Part shown: positions 22,989-26,933 of the stretch, one piece after another
Numbering within the stretch: position 1 is the stretch's first letter
Layout: each line of letters starts with the position of its first letter
DNA from: Sulfopaludibacter sp035551455
Lineage (GTDB): Bacteria; Acidobacteriota; Terriglobia; Bryobacterales; Bryobacteraceae
Length of the DNA stretch: 26,933 bases
Reading direction: 5' to 3'
Assembly (NCBI GenBank): GCA_035551455.1
Contig: DASZMZ010000076.1
Span: 1-26,933, forward strand
Notes under the pieces: generated by a model
Seen by the model: only the letters and a program-made list of their open reading frames with translations
Databases searched by the model: none
What the model was told of the DNA's origin: nothing
Translations under genes and position numbers: made by a program

Positions 22989-25900
22989 TTAGAAACTCAG
23001 CTTCACCCCCAACTGCAAGCCCCGAGCGCCGCCCGCTCCCGTGATGTAGCCGTAATTCTGATCCGTCACACCCGTATCCGGATTGCTGAAGTGCGGATTA
23101 TTCAACACGCTGAACGATTCACCGCGGATCTCCGCTTTGATCCTTTCATTGATCGCGAGAATCTTGAAAATCGAAGCGTCCAGGTTGTAGAAGCCGGGAC
23201 CGGAGACCACATTGCGTCCCGAGGTCCCCAGCCGGACACCGGCCGGCTGCACGAAGCTCGACTGCAGGAAGTACGGACTGCCGCCCTGCGAGGGCACGTT
23301 GATCCCGCCCAGCACTTTATACGGACCCACCTGATCCGCCGTCTGCGGAGTTCCCGGCGTATTGAGGACGCCGCCATTGGCGCCGAAAGTCATCGGGGTC
23401 CCGGTCATCGCCAGGAAGACGGCATTCACCTGCCATCCGCCGGCCACCCGCGCCACGATGCCCTGCTTCCACCACTTCTTTCCGACGCCGAAGGGAAGCT
23501 CGTAAACGTAGCTCTGCGCAAAGGTGTGGGTCCGGTCGAAATCCGTGCGGGCGTAACTGCGGCGCTGATCGAAGTAAGTCCACAGTCCGCCGTCGTCGCC
23601 GGTTTGATAACTCATTCCCTTGCCGAACGTATAAGACGTGGTAATCGCCAGACCATTGGTGAAGCGGCGGTTCAGTTTGACTTGCAGGGAGTTGTAATGC
23701 GTGGACATACCCACAAAGAAGATGGTGGTGTCGGCGGTTCGTCCGTACTTGATAAACAGCGGCTTAGAGGCGTTGCCGCCGCCCAACACAGTGGTGGGTT
23801 CATTCAGGTTATAGGTCACCACGGAATCCACACCGTGGTTGCCCACGTAAGCCACGTCCAGGGTGAAGTGCTGCGGCAGCGCCCGCTGCACGGCAATGTT
23901 CCACGATTGCACATTCGGATTCTTGAAGTTCTGCGGCACAACAAAGTCCGCCTGGCTGGGATCGGGATTGGTCAGGATTCCGGTGGTAGGGATGGCCGCG
24001 AAAGTCGGCGCCGGGAAGCCGTTCTGAAAAGTCGCCGGAGTCACGCCGTTGTCCAGTACCGCCACGGCGAACGAGTTAGGCGCATTGTATTGCTTGTTCT
24101 GCTTAATCGGGTAATTGAACGCATAGGTGTTATCCGGGAAAGGAGTATAACTGACGCCGAAGCCCGCGCGGATCACGGTCGAGTCGGTAAGCCGGTACGC
24201 CAGCCCGAGGCGCGGAGCGAAGTAGTGGTATCGGGTCTTGATCCCCAGATCCTTCGGGATGCTGCCGATTCCCGCGATCTGCAGCGTATTGGTGGTCGGA
24301 TCGTAGTTTGAGAAGCCGCCCGAAAAGCGAGGCGTAAAGGGCGGGTAGAATTCCCAGCGCACACCGATGTCCACCGTAAGTTTCTGCGTGGCCTGCCACT
24401 TGTCCTGCGCGAACAGGAAGAGCTCGTTGCCGCGGAGCGCCGGGAAGTAGCCGGCAGCGAGGTCGCGCCCCGCGAATGACGGCGTGTCCAGCAGGAAACT
24501 GGCCAGATCGTTCGCCGGTCCCGTGGATGGCTGCTGGCCGCCGGTGCCCGGATTGAGCGACGTCTGGTTCACGCCGAAGTTCCACTGGCCGCGAGGATTC
24601 ACCGTCTGCGTCTGTAAGAGGTCGTCCCGGATGCGGCGGTAGTCCATGCCGAATTTGATTGTATGGTTGCTCTTCGTCTTGGTCCAGGTGTTGGCGATGT
24701 CGCCGTTGACTTCGGCGCGGCGCCACGGCAGGCTCGCCGAGTAGCCCACCAGCGGACTGCTGAAGCCGCCGATATTCATAAACGGCATGCCGCTGGTCCA
24801 CTGATCGATGTTTACGCCCGGAATGCCGAGCGCACTGGCCGCGGCCGTGCCATAATCCGTCGGCAGGGCGTCATTGTGATAATGCGCCACACCGATGCGG
24901 AATTCGGCGATCAGCGTGGGACTGAAAATGCGGTCGTAGTTAATGCCTGCGCTGTACGTCTTTTGGATGCCGGTGCCCTGGAACGCGCCCTGTGCGAAGC
25001 CGCCCGCGTCCCCGAAAACGGGCGCCTGCGCGATCACCGGACGCGAGTAGCTGAACCGTCCGCTCAACCGGCCTTTGTCGGAGATGTTGTCGTCGATCTT
25101 GACGTCGAACGAGTCCGTATCGTCGGTCTTGGGCAGCAGCGCAAAGTAATTGCTACTGGGGGCGGAATTGCTGAACTGCTGATTAGGCTGCGGCACCAGC
25201 GCTAGAATCTTGGCCGAAATCGGATTGATGCGGTTGGCCGGAATCATGTTTCCGGGAAAGAGCTGGCGTCCCGTCCCGTCGGGATTTCCGGTGTCCGGGT
25301 CGTAGATTGGATTCGACTGGGCGCTGAAATCCCCGGTGCGCCATGGCGTCGGCGGAATCGTGCCTGTATTTGTATTCGCTTCGTGATCGAGCACCTTGAG
25401 ATAGTCGCCGAAGATGAAGATCTTATTCTTCTTAATTGGTCCGCCGAGGTTGCCGCCCACATAGTTATAGGCGAGATGGCCTACCGACTTATCGAAGAAG
25501 TTTCGAGCGTTGAAGGCATTGTTACGCACGAATTCGTAAGCCGCGCCATGCAAGTCATTGGTGCCGGATTTCAGCACGACGTTGGCATTGGCGCCGCTGG
25601 CCCGGCCCAGTTCCGCTTCGAAGTTGCTGGTGGCCACGTCCACCGTCTGAATCGCCTCGATGGGCGGCACATAAATCTGCAGCAGGCCCGTCCGCTCATT
25701 GTCGTCGATGCCCTCGATCTGATAGCTGTTGCCCTGCCGCATCTGTCCGTCCACTTCGGTTTGCAGCGAGTTGGACGCATTGAAGAACGAGGAATGCTGG
25801 AAGGTCGCAGGCGTCGTGCCCGGCACCAGATTCAGCAGGTTCTGGAAATTGCGGTTGGTCCCCAAGGGCAGGTTGGCCGTTTGCGCGGTTTCAATCTGCT

Positions 25901-26303
25901 CGCTGACATCGGCGCGGTCCGTCTTCAATGGCGGTGTTGCCCCGGTCACCTCCACGGTTTCGGTAATGGCGCCCGGCGTGAGTTGGATGTCTACGCGCGC
26001 GGTGGTATCCACAAGAGCGTCCACGCCCGTGCGTGTTTCCTTTTTGAAGCCGGTCGCCTCCACGGTCACCGAGTAGCGGCCCGGAGCAAGATTGGAAAAC
26101 GAATAGTTCCCGCTCTCATTGGTGACGCCGGTGCGGGTCGTAGCGGTATTCACCTCGGTTACGGTCACTTTGGCTTTGGGCACCACGGCGCCGCTGGAGT
26201 CGGTCACAGTGCCCAGAATCGTGCTGGTTACGGCTTGAGAATAGCCCAGGCAGGTAAACAGGCAAGCCAGCGCGGGCAGAACATACGCGGTTCGTACATG
26301 CAT
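22989..26303 (-). CDS. Oar-like TonB-dependent outer-membrane receptor with N-terminal carboxypeptidase-regulatory domain
   Basis: A 1104-residue protein. A signal peptide covers about 1-23 (MHVRTAYVLPALACLFTCLGYSQA). Residues 25-110 are a CarboxypepD_reg-like beta-sandwich (STILGTVTDSSGAVVPKAKVTVTEVNTATTRTGVTNESGNYSF). A plug domain follows at about 115-245 (ETVEVTGATPPLKTDRADVSEQI; IEGIDDNERTGL). The remainder is a beta-barrel ending in GARGLQLGVKLSF, with the terminal Phe typical of barrel proteins. This Oar-like type is highly expanded in Acidobacteria and is thought to import carbohydrate or peptide fragments. The ligand is unknown. AGGGGA lies 9 nt before the ATG. It follows a TIGR03437-type gene by 196 bp and precedes the caspase-like gene. 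Confidence 0.92.
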   Translation of the reverse strand: MHVRTAYVLPALACLFTCLGYSQAVTSTILGTVTDSSGAVVPKAKVTVTEVNTATTRTGVTNESGNYSFSNLAPGRYSVTVEATGFKKETRTGVDALVDTTARVDIQLTPGAITETVEVTGATPPLKTDRADVSEQIETAQTANLPLGTNRNFQNLLNLVPGTTPATFQHSSFFNASNSLQTEVDGQMRQGNSYQIEGIDDNERTGLLQIYVPPIEAIQTVDVATSNFEAELGRASGANANVVLKSGTNDLHGAAYEFVRNNAFNARNFFDKSVGHLAYNYVGGNLGGPIKKNKIFIFGDYLKVLDHEANTNTGTIPPTPWRTGDFSAQSNPIYDPDTGNPDGTGRQLFPGNMIPANRINPISAKILALVPQPNQQFSNSAPSSNYFALLPKTDDTDSFDVKIDDNISDKGRLSGRFSYSRPVIAQAPVFGDAGGFAQGAFQGTGIQKTYSAGINYDRIFSPTLIAEFRIGVAHYHNDALPTDYGTAAASALGIPGVNIDQWTSGMPFMNIGGFSSPLVGYSASLPWRRAEVNGDIANTWTKTKSNHTIKFGMDYRRIRDDLLQTQTVNPRGQWNFGVNQTSLNPGTGGQQPSTGPANDLASFLLDTPSFAGRDLAAGYFPALRGNELFLFAQDKWQATQKLTVDIGVRWEFYPPFTPRFSGGFSNYDPTTNTLQIAGIGSIPKDLGIKTRYHYFAPRLGLAYRLTDSTVIRAGFGVSYTPFPDNTYAFNYPIKQNKQYNAPNSFAVAVLDNGVTPATFQNGFPAPTFAAIPTTGILTNPDPSQADFVVPQNFKNPNVQSWNIAVQRALPQHFTLDVAYVGNHGVDSVVTYNLNEPTTVLGGGNASKPLFIKYGRTADTTIFFVGMSTHYNSLQVKLNRRFTNGLAITTSYTFGKGMSYQTGDDGGLWTYFDQRRSYARTDFDRTHTFAQSYVYELPFGVGKKWWKQGIVARVAGGWQVNAVFLAMTGTPMTFGANGGVLNTPGTPQTADQVGPYKVLGGINVPSQGGSPYFLQSSFVQPAGVRLGTSGRNVVSGPGFYNLDASIFKILAINERIKAEIRGESFSVLNNPHFSNPDTGVTDQNYGYITGAGGARGLQLGVKLSF

Positions 26304-26499
26304 GAGATGTGTCCCCTAAAAGCGAACGTTTATCTGTACATATACCTCCGGGAACGCTATGTTGGAAGTCCCTAATGTGCGTAATTTCCGATAACTGAAA
26401 GCTCAATGCTACTAAGTTGACAGTTACTGCCGAAAGCGGTGAGAAAAGCGACCAAGCTGGAGGCTAGGTTGTACGAATACGAATGCTTCCGCCGCTTGT
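26304..26499. promoter_or_regulatory. Intergenic region upstream of the TonB-dependent receptor gene
   Basis: The longest gene-free stretch in the window (196 bp), lower in GC than its surroundings. It should hold the terminator of the TIGR03437-type gene and the promoter of the receptor. I see neither a clear stem-loop with T-run nor a good -35/-10 pair on the minus strand. AGGGGA at about 26313-26318 is the receptor's ribosome binding site. Confidence 0.5.
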
Positions 26500-26933
26500 C
26501 TATTGTCCGAAGACGAACGCTTTGCTGCTCGCCGTGCCCACCGTCAACACGATGCTGACCGCGCCTGCCGGTATATCCGCGGGCAGTTGAATGTTGATCT
26601 GGTTCGCACCCGGGGTCAGCCCCGGTGCGATGCCCGCATACAGGACTTGCGCCGCTTCGCCGTTCACCGTGACGCTGGTGGCCAGCGTGATCCGCGGTAG
26701 TGCGTCTTGCGACAGCCCGCCTCCGCCCGTGGTGTACAGCGTGAGAATGCCGGACCCCACCGACGCCGCCGCGAAGATACCGGGCGCAGAGGCTGCCACC
26801 GGAAGTTTGACCGATGCCGCGCCCATCTGCAGCGTGGTTGTGGAGCCGGCCACTGTGTACGGCACAGTGAGATTGACCTGAGTGGGGGATGAATAGAACA
26901 CGGTGGCCGGCGTGCCATCGAACGTGACAACCC
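26500..26933 (-). CDS. C-terminal part of a TIGR03437-type (Solibacter C-terminal domain) protein, 5'-truncated
   Basis: The frame is open to the window edge, so the GTG at 26901 is not the true start; about 144 residues are visible. The sequence follows the Solibacter C-terminal domain pattern: VTFDGTPATVFYSSPTQVNLTVPYTVAG, KLPVAASAPGIFAA, LYTTGGGG, VTVNGEAAQVLYAGIAPGLTPGANQINIQLPADIPAGAVSIVLTVG. It is Ala/Val/Thr-rich and probably a pair of Ig-like beta-sandwiches. The domain ends many large secreted acidobacterial proteins, often beta-propeller or repeat proteins. The missing N-terminus would determine the function. It is one of the strongest taxonomic clues in the window. Confidence 0.85.
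   Translation of the reverse strand, partial: VVTFDGTPATVFYSSPTQVNLTVPYTVAGSTTTLQMGAASVKLPVAASAPGIFAAASVGSGILTLYTTGGGGLSQDALPRITLATSVTVNGEAAQVLYAGIAPGLTPGANQINIQLPADIPAGAVSIVLTVGTASSKAFVFGQ

Noticed and set aside
22044..24311. Plus-strand frame of 755 codons.
   Set aside because: It is antisense to the caspase-like and TonB-receptor genes, with Arg/His-rich shadow composition and no motif.
26330..26349. GGAGG followed by ATG-TAC-AGA-TAA on the minus strand, a possible three-codon leader peptide before the receptor gene.
   Set aside because: The spacing to the ATG is only 3 nt, the peptide is too short to be informative, and no attenuator-like hairpins follow.
26417..26445. Plus-strand TTGACA, a perfect -35 box.
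   Set aside because: The sequence 17 bp downstream (TGAGAA) is a poor -10, and no plus-strand gene follows.

Overview
The window is high-GC DNA with dense, mostly short-spaced protein genes. It most likely comes from an acidobacterium of the Solibacter/Bryobacter group (Bryobacterales). The reasons are a Solibacter-type C-terminal domain (TIGR03437 type) at the right edge, a very large Oar-like TonB-dependent receptor with an N-terminal carboxypeptidase-regulatory domain, an ECF sigma factor of the kind expanded in Solibacter, a GH78 rhamnosidase, and many Tat-tagged secreted enzymes. This assignment rests on recognition of protein families, not on a marker gene. I see no rRNA, tRNA, CRISPR array, insertion sequence or prophage.

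Layout from left to right. (1) Bases 2-2280, plus strand: the end of a helical hypothetical protein with a C-rich 7-nt repeat tail, overlapping a Tat-exported spermidine-dehydrogenase-like flavoprotein. (2) 2292-6686, minus strand: a three-gene run transcribed as M20 amidohydrolase (AllC/HyuC-like), then a Tat-exported glycoside-hydrolase-like protein, then a DUF6282-like amidohydrolase. (3) 6838-10642, plus strand: a tight run of a small hypothetical protein, aconitase-family large and small subunits, a class V aminotransferase and an RraA/HMG-aldolase-like protein. All joints overlap or are 2 nt apart. This is the most distinctive metabolic unit here. (4) 10652-11815 (or 11869), minus strand: a zinc-ribbon microprotein, a DinB-family protein and an ECF sigma factor. 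(5) 11931-16322, plus strand: GH78 alpha-L-rhamnosidase, then a Tat-type hypothetical protein with its own strong ribosome binding site. (6) 16331-19204, minus strand: a small P-loop kinase-like protein followed by a large secreted M14 carboxypeptidase. (7) 19268-20877, plus strand: a small secreted hypothetical protein and a membrane acyltransferase of the HGSNAT/DUF5009 type. (8) 20898-26933, minus strand: a truncated TIGR03437-type protein, the TonB-dependent receptor and, 39 bp downstream of it, a secreted caspase-fold protease.

Together the genes describe a cell that works on polymers and small molecules outside the cytoplasm (rhamnosides, peptides, other glycosides, amines) and imports products through an Oar-type receptor. 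The LeuCD-like/aminotransferase/RraA cluster looks like a self-contained cytoplasmic route for a branched hydroxy/keto dicarboxylic acid, but its substrate cannot be read from sequence. All four convergent gene pairs end within 8-20 bp of each other, leaving no room for ordinary intrinsic terminators. No gene-free stretch exceeds 300 bp; the longest are 26304-26499 (196 bp) and 6687-6837 (151 bp).
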